From an uncultured Myxococcales bacterium (GTDB lineage: Bacteria > Myxococcota_A > UBA9042), in assembly GCA_903883645.1 (NCBI GenBank), contig CAISBR010000099.1:1-45648 (forward strand): a stretch of 45,648 nt of DNA, read 5' to 3'. The notes under the pieces were generated by a model. It searched no databases, was not told the DNA's origin, and saw only the letters and a program-made list of their open reading frames with translations. Below, piece after piece: positions 15,067 to 23,183 of the stretch (position 1 is the first letter of the stretch; each line of letters opens with the position of its first letter). Position numbers and translations under genes: made by a program.

Positions 15067-16275
15067 ATGGCATTGTGGCAGTACGAAGGCACCAGCAACG
15101 AGGGCGAGTTTCGCCGCGGTGAAATCGACGCCAACGGCAAGACCGACGCCCAGGCCAAGATCAAGCAGCTTGGCATCAGCATCATCAAGCTCAAGCGCAA
15201 GCAGAAAGAGATCGAGATCAACATCCCGGGTTTTGGCGGCCGCGTGCCTACCAAGAACATGGTGATCTTTACCCGGCAGATGGCAACGATGATCGACGCC
15301 GGGCTACCATTAGTGCAAGCACTTGATCTAGTTGGTAATTCTGAGCCACACCCCCAGCTCAAGAAGACCATCTTGGGCGTCAAAAGCTCGGTCGAGGGCG
15401 GTTCGTCGTTTTCAGACGCGCTCAAGCGCTATCCCAAGGTATTCGAAGAGTTGTATATCAATCTCATCCAGGCCGGCGAGATGGGCGGTATTCTCGATAC
15501 CATCATGAACCGCTTGGCCGAATACATCGAAAAGGCCGAGGAGACGCAGAAGAAGATCAAAAGCGCCATGAAGTACCCCATGACGGTGCTCTCGGTGTCG
15601 ATGTTGATCACCGTGGGTCTGTTGTGGAAGGTGGTGCCGACGTTTGCGGCCACGTTTACCTCGATGGGTGCCAAGCTGCCGGCGATCACGGTCTTTGTGG
15701 TGGGAATCTCGGACGGGTTCTTGGCCAAAGCCCCTTATATTGCCGGAGCTTTTGCGGCCCTGATCCTGGCCTACAAGCTGTCGATGCGCACCAAGCAGGG
15801 GCCCTTCATCCGCGATTGGCTCCTGTTCAACGCGCCGATCATCGGCAACGTGGTGCAAAAGGGCGCGGTGGCCAAGTTTACCCGCACGCTCGGTACGCTG
15901 GTCGCAGCGGGCGTGCCGATCATTGAGGCGCTGGCGATCGTGGGCAAGACCTCGGGCAACTTGGTGGTCGAGCGCGCGGTCGACTACACGCGCAAGAAAA
16001 TCATGGAAGGCCGCAACGTAACCGGGCCTTTGATGGAGACGCAGATCTTCCCGGTCATGGTGGTGCAGATGATCGCGGTGGGCGAGGCGACCGGCGCCAT
16101 GGATGTTATGCTGGGTAAAATCGCGGACTTCTACGACTCGGAAGTGGACGAAGCCATCGAGGGCATGACCGCTATGATGGAGCCGATCATCATGCTCGTC
16201 CTCGGCGTCGTCATCGGCACCGTGATGCTCGCCATGTACATGCCGATCTTTACCATGGGCGACAACATCAAGTAG
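15067..16275 (+). CDS. pilC: Type IV pilus inner-membrane platform protein PilC
   Basis: Polytopic inner-membrane protein that couples the PilB motor to pilin assembly. It has 402 residues with two GspF/T2SSF repeats, each helical and containing the family core: FTRQMATMIDAGLPLVQALDLV with QAGEMGGILD in the first, and FTRTLGTLVAAGVPIIEALAIV with AVGEATGAMDVML in the second. Hydrophobic helices lie near residues 172-195, 213-240 and 370-392. The ATG at 15067 follows AAGGAG with 5 bases spacing. It stops 6 bases before pilS, so pilB-pilC-pilS is one transcription unit. Confidence 0.96.
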   Translation: MALWQYEGTSNEGEFRRGEIDANGKTDAQAKIKQLGISIIKLKRKQKEIEINIPGFGGRVPTKNMVIFTRQMATMIDAGLPLVQALDLVGNSEPHPQLKKTILGVKSSVEGGSSFSDALKRYPKVFEELYINLIQAGEMGGILDTIMNRLAEYIEKAEETQKKIKSAMKYPMTVLSVSMLITVGLLWKVVPTFAATFTSMGAKLPAITVFVVGISDGFLAKAPYIAGAFAALILAYKLSMRTKQGPFIRDWLLFNAPIIGNVVQKGAVAKFTRTLGTLVAAGVPIIEALAIVGKTSGNLVVERAVDYTRKKIMEGRNVTGPLMETQIFPVMVVQMIAVGEATGAMDVMLGKIADFYDSEVDEAIEGMTAMMEPIIMLVLGVVIGTVMLAMYMPIFTMGDNIK

Positions 16276-16281
16276 CGGGCC

Positions 16282-18189
16282 ATGACCAAGACCGATGTTG
16301 ATGCCAGCGGCGCGCCGCTCACTGAGGAGTCGCTGGTCGATCGGCTGAAGTGGACGACGCTGGTGCGCGTGCTGGTGGTGACCGGCGTGCTGGCGTTTGC
16401 GGTCGCGGTCGACTTGGGCATGGCACCGCAGAAAGTGACGGCTGCGCCCGAGACGTTGCTCTACCAGCTGGCGGCCGTGGCTTACGGCATCAGCTTTGTG
16501 CTGCTGCTGTTTGCGCAAATTGGCCACAACCACACGCCGACGCTGGTGCGGCTGGCCTGGCTGTCGGTGCTGACCGATGTGACGCTGGCGGTCGTTCTAG
16601 TCCACGCCACCGGCGGAATGCAAAGTCTGTTCTTGTTTGGGCTGCCGCTGGCGGTGCTCAATGCGTCGATTCTGCTCGACCGACCGGGCTCGCTGCTGAC
16701 GGCGTCGGCGGTGGCGGTGGGCATGGCCGCGATGTCGCTCGACGAGGTGGGCTGGCTGCATTTGCCGCCGCTGCGGGTGGCCTATCTATCGGCGCTGCCT
16801 GCGGTCAAGTCGCAGACTCCCTTTGAAATTGCTAGCAATTTAGCCCTACAGATCGCTGCAGCCTATGCCACGGCGGTGCTGGCTTCGCACTTGGTACGCG
16901 AGCTCGATCGCGCCCGCCGCCGCGCACTGCAGCAGCGCAGTGAGCTTGCAAGTCTGCGAGTGCACTACGAAGACGTGGTCACAAGCCTGCCCGACGGCCT
17001 AATAACGGTAGGGCCCGCAGGCCTAGTCACTGCCGCCAATCCGGCCGCCGAGATGATCTTACGTTTAGATCTTGAAGACTTGCTGGGGCGGCCGCTCGCC
17101 GACGCGGTTCCCGACATTGCTCAGGCGCTGGCAGCGCCGCCCGGCGAGTGGGAGCTAGCGCGAGTCGCGCCAGACAACGTGCAAAATACCCAACAGATTT
17201 TGCGCAAGTCGCCCACCGGCAAGCAGCAGATCCTCGCCGTGCGCGTGGCGCCGCTCCGCGACCCCGACGGGCAGTGGGGGCGGGTATTGGTGCTGCGCGA
17301 CGTGACTGAAGTCCGCGCCCGCGAAGAGGAACATCGCGCGCGCGAGCGCCTAGCCACGGTCGGTTCGATGGCCTCGGCGGTGGCGCACGAGATCCGCAAT
17401 CCGCTGGCGTCGATCTCGGGGGCGGTGCAGCTGCTGCAAGGGGCGAGCGGGCTCGACGAGAGCGACCGGTCGCTGATGGGCATCGTGGTGCGCGAAACCT
17501 CGCAGCTTTCTGATTGGATTGGAGAGTTCTTGGATTTCGCACGACCGCGACCGCTGCAGTTCGGCGAGCTCGACTTGTATAGCCTGGCCCGCGAAACCGT
17601 GAGCGCGTGCCTGCAGAGCCCGGCGGTGCAGGCGGCCGGCGTCAAGGTCACGGGGCCCTGCCAAACCGCCACCGCGGCGGACGGCGATTGGACGATCTAC
17701 GGCGACGCCGTGCTGCTGCGGCAAATGCTGTGGAACCTGCTCATCAACGCCATCCACGCGGTGCAAGAGGGCGAGCGGCGCGAGGTGGCGGTCAGCCTGC
17801 GCAGCGACGGCGACTGGCTTGAACTCGCGGTCGACGACAGCGGACCCGGCATCGACCCAAGCGATATCGAGTGCATTTTTGAGCCCTTCTACACAACGAA
17901 GGGGGCGCAAGGCAGTGGACTAGGGCTTGCTACGGTGGCCCGGCATGTTACGGCCCACGCCGGCCGTGTGCTGGTTGAGCGCAGCCTGCAACTCGACGGT
18001 GCTCGCTTTGTGGTGCAGCTGCCGCGCCATACCCCCGTCGCGACCTTTGGCGATCGCCGTCGCTCGCAGATCATGCGCGTCAGCGATGCCAGGGCCGGGC
18101 TGCCTATCGCCGCTGCGCCTGGCGAGACCTCGGCGAAACTGGCAGACTCGATCGACGCCGCCCATCCGCCCGCACTGGAGACGCCATGA
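16282..18189 (+). CDS. pilS: Sensor histidine kinase PilS-like
   Basis: Inner-membrane two-component kinase; PilS controls pilin transcription through the sigma-54 regulator PilR in other bacteria. About six hydrophobic helices span residues 18-205. A PAS domain follows at ~235-345 (DVVTSLPDGLITVGPAGLVTAANPAAEMI). The dimerisation domain carries His369 in VAHEIRNPLASISGAVQLL. The ATP domain has an N box (LLINAIHAV) and G boxes (DDSGPGI, GSGLGLA). At 635 residues it is longer than many PilS, with a ~50-residue low-complexity C-terminal tail. It starts 6 bases after pilC, and its TGA overlaps the next start (ATGA). No response regulator gene is adjacent, so the PilS name rests on domain layout and position. 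Confidence 0.85.
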   Translation: MTKTDVDASGAPLTEESLVDRLKWTTLVRVLVVTGVLAFAVAVDLGMAPQKVTAAPETLLYQLAAVAYGISFVLLLFAQIGHNHTPTLVRLAWLSVLTDVTLAVVLVHATGGMQSLFLFGLPLAVLNASILLDRPGSLLTASAVAVGMAAMSLDEVGWLHLPPLRVAYLSALPAVKSQTPFEIASNLALQIAAAYATAVLASHLVRELDRARRRALQQRSELASLRVHYEDVVTSLPDGLITVGPAGLVTAANPAAEMILRLDLEDLLGRPLADAVPDIAQALAAPPGEWELARVAPDNVQNTQQILRKSPTGKQQILAVRVAPLRDPDGQWGRVLVLRDVTEVRAREEEHRARERLATVGSMASAVAHEIRNPLASISGAVQLLQGASGLDESDRSLMGIVVRETSQLSDWIGEFLDFARPRPLQFGELDLYSLARETVSACLQSPAVQAAGVKVTGPCQTATAADGDWTIYGDAVLLRQMLWNLLINAIHAVQEGERREVAVSLRSDGDWLELAVDDSGPGIDPSDIECIFEPFYTTKGAQGSGLGLATVARHVTAHAGRVLVERSLQLDGARFVVQLPRHTPVATFGDRRRSQIMRVSDARAGLPIAAAPGETSAKLADSIDAAHPPALETP

Positions 18190-19199
18190 TCGCCCGTCGC
18201 TCCGCCCATTTCTTAAGCTGGCTTGTGTGGTTACTGGCCATGGGCGCCACGAGCTGTGTGGTCAACCCGGTGCCAACACCGGCCGCGGGCGGCACCACCA
18301 GCCTAGCCGCCGACGCAACCTCAGGCGGTGCGACCGACAACGGCAGCCAAGACGACGCGACGGCCAGCGCCAAAGACACCGCGTATGTGCCCGATGCCAC
18401 TGCGGTCGAGAGCTTTGTGCCCGCCACCGCCACCCAAGCCGGCGTAAGCGGCATTTTCGGCGACCACGTGGCCATCTACGAACCTGGCGTGCCGAGCAGC
18501 GGCAAGCTAGTGGTACTGCTGCCCAACAGGGATTTGCAACCAAAGGATTATACTCAGATTCTGCGCATTGCCGCCCAGCGCGGCCACCGCGTGCTCGGCC
18601 TCGCCTACCCCAGCACCAATGCGGCCCAAGTGTGCAAAATCGATGGTAATTGCTACGAATACCTGCATCACGAGACGCTCGACGGCCAGGATCACAGCGA
18701 CAAGGTCGTAGTGGGCTATAACAACTGCATCGAACAACGCTTGGCCTTCGCGCTGCAATGGCTGGTCAACTACCGACCGGGTCAGGGCTGGGGCAGCTAC
18801 GTCAGCGGCAACACCCCGCTATGGCAGAGCATTATCATCGTCGGCGATGGCGAAGGCGCGGGCCAAGCGGGCTTTATCGGCAAGGTGCGCAGCGTGGCGC
18901 GGGTGGTGCTGCTGCAAGGGCCGCTCGACAGCACGCCCCAGGGACCAGCCGCGTGGATTGCCAGCTCGGCGCAGACCCCCGCGAGTGCGTGGTACGGCTT
19001 GGCCGACAACACATCTAGCGATTTCAGCACAATTTCAGCCAATTGGTTGGCAATCGGTCTGGGTTCGAGCCAGTCGCCAGTCAGCACGCTCGGCGCGTTT
19101 GGCAGCGCCCACGGCCTAGTGACCGACGGGCCCTTGACGCCAGCGAGCGGCGACGATCCCGACCTAAAGCCGGCGTGGTGGTATCTGTTTACGCCGTAG
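18186..19199 (+). CDS. Probable lipoprotein with alpha/beta-hydrolase-like layout lacking the nucleophile serine
   Basis: 337 residues. An N-terminal signal ends at a lipobox-like ATSC (Cys24), followed by a long Ala/Thr/Ser/Asp-rich linker to ~residue 75, typical of surface lipoproteins. The folded part resembles BPSS1187-like alpha/beta hydrolases: a strand SGKLVVLLPNRDLQP, then ILRIAAQRGHRVLGLAYPS, then CKIDGNC and CIEQR cysteines, then IIIVGDGEGAGQAGFIGKV. The last segment is where these proteins have a GxSxG nucleophile elbow; here it reads GDGEG, so the serine is missing. Its ATG overlaps the pilS stop (ATGA), so it is translationally coupled to the kinase. It converges with the TPR gene 6 bases away. 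A binding rather than catalytic role is inference. Confidence 0.72.
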   Translation: MIARRSAHFLSWLVWLLAMGATSCVVNPVPTPAAGGTTSLAADATSGGATDNGSQDDATASAKDTAYVPDATAVESFVPATATQAGVSGIFGDHVAIYEPGVPSSGKLVVLLPNRDLQPKDYTQILRIAAQRGHRVLGLAYPSTNAAQVCKIDGNCYEYLHHETLDGQDHSDKVVVGYNNCIEQRLAFALQWLVNYRPGQGWGSYVSGNTPLWQSIIIVGDGEGAGQAGFIGKVRSVARVVLLQGPLDSTPQGPAAWIASSAQTPASAWYGLADNTSSDFSTISANWLAIGLGSSQSPVSTLGAFGSAHGLVTDGPLTPASGDDPDLKPAWWYLFTP

Positions 19200-19205
19200 C
19201 CTGAG

Positions 19206-20084
19206 CTAGCGCATCCGCTTGTGCGCCATGTTCTGCTGCGAGCGCGCCATCTTGCGCATGTCGGGGTGGCTCTGCAGCACTTCGCCCGCAATCTGCCGCA
19301 GCTCGATATGGATGCCCGGCCCGGGCTGCACAAAGCGCCCCAGCAGGTTCATGTCCATCTCCATCAGCGCCTTCATGTCCTTCTTGGCGCGCTCTTTCTT
19401 GCCCGCGGCGAAGTTCGCAAAAACACTGGCATAGAGCAGCATCGGCTTCATCTGCTCGAGCTCGGGGTCGTTCACCTTCCACTCTTCGAGCAGGGCCAGC
19501 GCCACTTCAGTTTTACCTGTGCGCGCATAGGCTTCGGCCACCACCGCCGCCATCATCGCCCGCGACGGCTTGGGCCCGGTCGCCGGCACATTGATCTGAT
19601 CGGCCAGATCGCGCGCCTCGCGGGTGCGGTTCTTCAGCAGCAACAGTTGCGCGCGGAACGTGCGAACCTGGTCGGCCGCCTCGCCTGGAACCTTTGACAA
19701 GTCAATACCTTGCAGGGTCTCGAGCGCCTTATCGGGGCTCTCTTGCGCCTCGATCTGCGCCTTGGCGATCTGGCCGATGGCGTCGGCACCCTTGGGGTCT
19801 TGCAGGGCCAGCTGCGCCAGTGCCGCCTGCCGCGCCTCGGGCGAACCCTGCGCCTGCTGCAAAAGCTGCATCATCTTCTGCTGTTTCTGCGCCTGCCGCC
19901 ACGCCCAAAACAGCAGGCCGGCCAGCGCCGCGGTCAAGATCCCCACGCCGACCAGCACAATCTTGCTGCCCGTCATCGCCGCGGTCACCCACACCAGCAC
20001 GGTCACACCGGCCACGGTCGTCAGGGCGCGCTTGTTCAGCAACGGAAAACCGGCCTGCAACGGATCATTATTCGGTTCGGCCAT
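19206..20084 (-). CDS. TPR-like membrane protein, function unknown
   Basis: 292 residues from the ATG at 20084 (AGGTG upstream; an in-frame start 7 codons earlier is less likely). Two closely spaced membrane helices lie at about residues 22-42 (LTTVAGVTVLVWVTAAM) and 45-63 (KIVLVGVGILTAALAGLLFW), then a Gln/Lys-rich helix. From there to the C-terminus is all-helical with repeat-like units of ~34 residues (for example QVRTFRAQLLLLKNRTREARDLADQI and AVVAEAYARTGKTEVALALLEEW), consistent with tetratricopeptide repeats facing the cytoplasm. It is 54 bases downstream of the GT-C-like gene on the same strand, so probably in the same unit. No specific partner can be named. Confidence 0.7.
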   Translation of the reverse strand: MAEPNNDPLQAGFPLLNKRALTTVAGVTVLVWVTAAMTGSKIVLVGVGILTAALAGLLFWAWRQAQKQQKMMQLLQQAQGSPEARQAALAQLALQDPKGADAIGQIAKAQIEAQESPDKALETLQGIDLSKVPGEAADQVRTFRAQLLLLKNRTREARDLADQINVPATGPKPSRAMMAAVVAEAYARTGKTEVALALLEEWKVNDPELEQMKPMLLYASVFANFAAGKKERAKKDMKALMEMDMNLLGRFVQPGPGIHIELRQIAGEVLQSHPDMRKMARSQQNMAHKRMR

Positions 20085-20138
20085 CGCGGCACCTCGGCTG
20101 CCCAAAAGCGGCAGCGGGGGGCGAATCGTGCGGCACTT

Positions 20139-21533
20139 TCACGGCCTGCGCAAGCGGGAGGCGAGCTGCGTGGCCGCCGCCGCCAGCACCGCCAAAAGCA
20201 GCGGGTCGATGTAGGCGCGAAAGCGATAGTTCTCGCCATATTCCAAGGCATTACCCAGCAGCGTGATCCACAGCGCCGTCCATGCCGCCGCCCGCAGCAG
20301 CGCCCGCGTCGGCGGATCGAGGTGCGCCACCGTGCGCGGTCGCAGGCGATCGGCCAGCAGCGCCAGCCCTAACAACGCCCCCAGCGCCAGCAACACGAAC
20401 ACCTGCGCCAGGTCGAGCAGCAGGTAATGATCCCACAAGTCGACCCACGGCCTTAGGATTTTGCGCCCATCGCTCAGATTGGGGTCGAGCGCCGTCGGCC
20501 GCAGCCACTGCAGCCACGCCGCGGCATGGGCCCGCAAGTACGCGCCGGGATGGCGGATCACCAGCCGCACCGCATCCGCCGCCAGCCGCCGCGACAGATC
20601 CAGGTAGGCATAGTGGTTGAAGTTGATCTCGCCCGTCGTCTTGTACGGCGCGCTCAGCACAGCAATCTCTTTGTATTTATTGGGGACATCGGCAGTCCGT
20701 CCGTAGCGTTGCAGCGCCTGAAACGGCCCTACCGCCGTGATCGGCGCCAGCTCGCCCGCCGCCACTTCGGCCTGCAGCTGCACGGGCGTTAGCATGGTCT
20801 TGGTCAGCCGCTGCGCGCTCATGCCGGCCCACGAACTGGTCGTAAACTGGCCAAACACCAACGCATTCTTGGCAAAAGGCAGCGCGGCCAGCACGATCGC
20901 CAACGCCAACGCCAGCCCCAGGCGTCGCCGCGGCAGGTCGCGCCCCGCCAGCACCAGGGCAGCTAGACCCAGCAACCACCCGAGATGAAAGGCACTTCGC
21001 AACCAGACCAGCGCGACGGTCAACAGCGCGAAGACCAGCAGCCGCAGTACGGTGGGCCGTTGCGCCGCCTGAAACAAAGTCAACAAAACCATAAGGATAA
21101 GCAGCGCCACCGGCGCGTCGTAAAACAGCCAATGCGCGGTCAGGGCAAACCCTGGCGACGCCAGCAACAGACTCGCCGCCAGCGCCGCCCACCAGCGCCC
21201 AGCGCCAAAATGCACCGCCAGTTGCCAAGTTAGCAGCCCTGTGGCTAGGCCGATCGCGTCAAATAGCCCATGCAGCAACGGCCCTTGCGGGTCGAGGTTC
21301 AGCGCCACCATCGCGCCCAGCAGCGCGTTCCATAGCGGCGGCTGGCTGTGCTGGTACCACAGGCTTTGGCCTAGATGATGGCGCAGTTCGCCCAGATCGA
21401 GGGCCTGCCAGCTGCGCCCCAGATCGGCCTGCATCGCCAGACCAAGATGATGCGCCAGCGCCACGCTCGCCAGCCACACCGTCGCCACCAGCAGTTGGGG
21501 CGCCCACTTGTCGATCTTTTGCCCGCCGCCCAT
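20139..21533 (-). CDS. Polytopic membrane protein, probable GT-C (PMT/ArnT-like) glycosyltransferase
   Basis: 464 residues, mostly hydrophobic, with about ten predicted helices. The ATG at 21533 is supported by GAGG 6 bases upstream. After the first helix a long periplasmic loop contains SLWYQHSQPPLWNALLGAM, matching the HxQPPL pattern that precedes helix 2 in PMT/ArnT-type GT-C enzymes, which use polyprenyl-phosphate sugars on the outer face of the membrane. A second large loop sits around residues 240-340. The catalytic acidic residue of the first loop cannot be fixed by eye (candidates lie in ADLGRSWQALDLGEL). Divergent from the FAD oxidoreductase gene; upstream of the TPR gene. The family call is moderate and the substrate unknown. 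Confidence 0.65.
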   Translation of the reverse strand: MGGGQKIDKWAPQLLVATVWLASVALAHHLGLAMQADLGRSWQALDLGELRHHLGQSLWYQHSQPPLWNALLGAMVALNLDPQGPLLHGLFDAIGLATGLLTWQLAVHFGAGRWWAALAASLLLASPGFALTAHWLFYDAPVALLILMVLLTLFQAAQRPTVLRLLVFALLTVALVWLRSAFHLGWLLGLAALVLAGRDLPRRRLGLALALAIVLAALPFAKNALVFGQFTTSSWAGMSAQRLTKTMLTPVQLQAEVAAGELAPITAVGPFQALQRYGRTADVPNKYKEIAVLSAPYKTTGEINFNHYAYLDLSRRLAADAVRLVIRHPGAYLRAHAAAWLQWLRPTALDPNLSDGRKILRPWVDLWDHYLLLDLAQVFVLLALGALLGLALLADRLRPRTVAHLDPPTRALLRAAAWTALWITLLGNALEYGENYRFRAYIDPLLLAVLAAAATQLASRLRRP

Positions 21534-21613
21534 CGCCCGCCTCGCCGGCAAGCGTACGCGGGCGCGCTGCCAGTGCAAGCCCGAGGCGTTTTGCGGCTGC
21601 TACATGGCCAACA

Positions 21614-21643
21614 TTGGCGCCATTCGCCCTGTTGCGCTAGGCT
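21614..21643 (+). promoter_or_regulatory. Candidate promoter for the FAD oxidoreductase operon
   Basis: TTGGCG (21614-21619), an 18-base spacer and TAGGCT (21638-21643) lie in the 153-base divergent gap, 43 bases before the GTG start. The match is moderate (TTG..., TA...T). Nothing better is seen on this strand in the gap. Confidence 0.28.
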
Positions 21644-21686
21644 TGCGCGCGCCGCGCCGAAATTGGTGGGGCGGCAAGCGGGTCGC

Positions 21687-23180
21687 GTGAGCCAGGTCTC
21701 GTCCCACTACAGCATTGTTATCATCGGCACCGACTTGGCCGGGCTGATTTTTGGTGCGCTCTGCGCCAAGCGCGGCTATCGCGTGCTGGTGGTGGCGCAC
21801 GGCAGCAGCGGCGCGCTGTACGAACACCAGGGCCATACCCTGTGCCGGCGCCTCGACCTAAACTACGGTCTGAATTCGCTAGCGGCCCGGCGAGTATTCG
21901 ACGAGTTGAGCCTAGGCCTTGAGCTGCGCAACCTGCCGCGGCCGCTCGAGCCGTCGTTCCAAGTGGTGCTGCCCAAAGCGCGCATCAATGTGGGCACCGA
22001 GCCGCGGCTGCTCGAACGCGAGCTGCGACGCGAGTTTCCAGGCCTCGAGTCCGAGATCGGCCTGTTCTTCCGCCGCGTGGGCGAGATCGATAGCCAGGTC
22101 GACGAAGTGCTTAAAGTCCGCCCTGTTTTGCCCCCTACCGGCCTCGTCGAGACGTTTCGCTTTCGCTCGCTGGTCAAGAAGTACCCCATCTTAGACGACG
22201 AGTGGGCGCTCGACGATCCGCTGGCCAAATTCGCCCACGGCCACCCGTTTCGCGCGTTTGTGCAGGCGCCCTTTCGCTTTGTGTCGGGCATGGTGCCAGC
22301 GCGGCCCTACCCGGCGACGTTTGTGCGCGCGGTGACCGAGCTCTGGCGCGGTACGGCGGTATTTGATCGCGGACCCAATGCGCTGCGCGACCTGTTCTCG
22401 TCGATCATCCTGACCTCGGGCGACGTGCGGCCGCGGGCCATGGTCTCGTCGATCCAGGTGCACCGTGGCAAAGCGCAGAGCGTGGTGCTGCGCGACCGCC
22501 GCGAGGTCATCGGCTGCGACATGGTGGTCTGCAACATGGACCCCAAGCGCTTCGCCCAGCTCATTCCGCAAGAGCAGCAAAACGAAGACTACCATCATGT
22601 TCTTCATACGTTGCAACCTGTCTGCCACACCTTTATCGGCAATTTTGTGGTGCGCGCGCGCGCCGTGCCCGAGGCGATGGCCCGCCATGTGTTCGCCGTG
22701 GCCGACCTGGGCCAGTCGCTCGAAGAAGACAACCTCATCCACATCGCCCGCGACGCCGACATTGGCACCAGCGCCGACGATCGCGAGGTGCGCCTGATCT
22801 CGGCGGCGATGCGCGTGCCGATCAGCATGGCGTCAGACGGTGCACCCGCGGCGCGCATGCTGCTGGATCGCCTGCAAAAACGCGTTGAAGATACCCTGCC
22901 GTTCTTGGGCGAACACTTGCTGCACCGCCACACCCCGTGGCTGCAACGCGGCGAAGATGGCAGCGAAGACATCGACCCAGGCGAGCTGCAACCGGGCTAC
23001 GGCGAGGCGATCGCCCACACGGTGGGGACCAGCCCGCTGGCCACGACCACGGGTTACAAGAACATCCTCATCGGCGGCGATGCCTCGTTCTGCGGCTTGG
23101 GCGCCGAGGGTGCGTACCTGGCGGCCTGGAACCTGTTGGCGCATACCACGGACCGCGTCCCCCTCAAGTCTGGATTTTAG
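21687..23180 (+). CDS. Phytoene-desaturase-like FAD-dependent oxidoreductase with altered dinucleotide motif
   Basis: 497 residues from the GTG at 21687; the frame runs upstream to 21375 but there overlaps the divergent gene antisense and is Arg-rich. The N-terminus has the Rossmann beta-alpha-beta of the CrtI/NAD(P)-binding_8 superfamily (YSIVIIGTDLAGLIFGALCAKRGYRVLVV), but the GxGxxG reads GTDLAG, with Asp for the second Gly. The C-terminus carries the matching FAD-pyrophosphate segment (YKNILIGGDASFCGLGAEGAYLAAWNL). The middle resembles neither carotenoid enzymes nor amine oxidases closely. No carotenoid genes are adjacent. It ends 3 bases before a TolC-family gene, heading a compact operon of envelope genes. 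Substrate unknown; a lipid or polyprenyl substrate is speculation. Confidence 0.75.
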   Translation: MSQVSSHYSIVIIGTDLAGLIFGALCAKRGYRVLVVAHGSSGALYEHQGHTLCRRLDLNYGLNSLAARRVFDELSLGLELRNLPRPLEPSFQVVLPKARINVGTEPRLLERELRREFPGLESEIGLFFRRVGEIDSQVDEVLKVRPVLPPTGLVETFRFRSLVKKYPILDDEWALDDPLAKFAHGHPFRAFVQAPFRFVSGMVPARPYPATFVRAVTELWRGTAVFDRGPNALRDLFSSIILTSGDVRPRAMVSSIQVHRGKAQSVVLRDRREVIGCDMVVCNMDPKRFAQLIPQEQQNEDYHHVLHTLQPVCHTFIGNFVVRARAVPEAMARHVFAVADLGQSLEEDNLIHIARDADIGTSADDREVRLISAAMRVPISMASDGAPAARMLLDRLQKRVEDTLPFLGEHLLHRHTPWLQRGEDGSEDIDPGELQPGYGEAIAHTVGTSPLATTTGYKNILIGGDASFCGLGAEGAYLAAWNLLAHTTDRVPLKSGF

Positions 23181-23183
23181 CAA

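Noticed and set aside
15412..16533. Long open frame on the - strand opposite pilC
   Set aside because: The product is extremely His/Arg-rich and lies wholly antisense to a clear pilC and the start of pilS; a GC-skew shadow.
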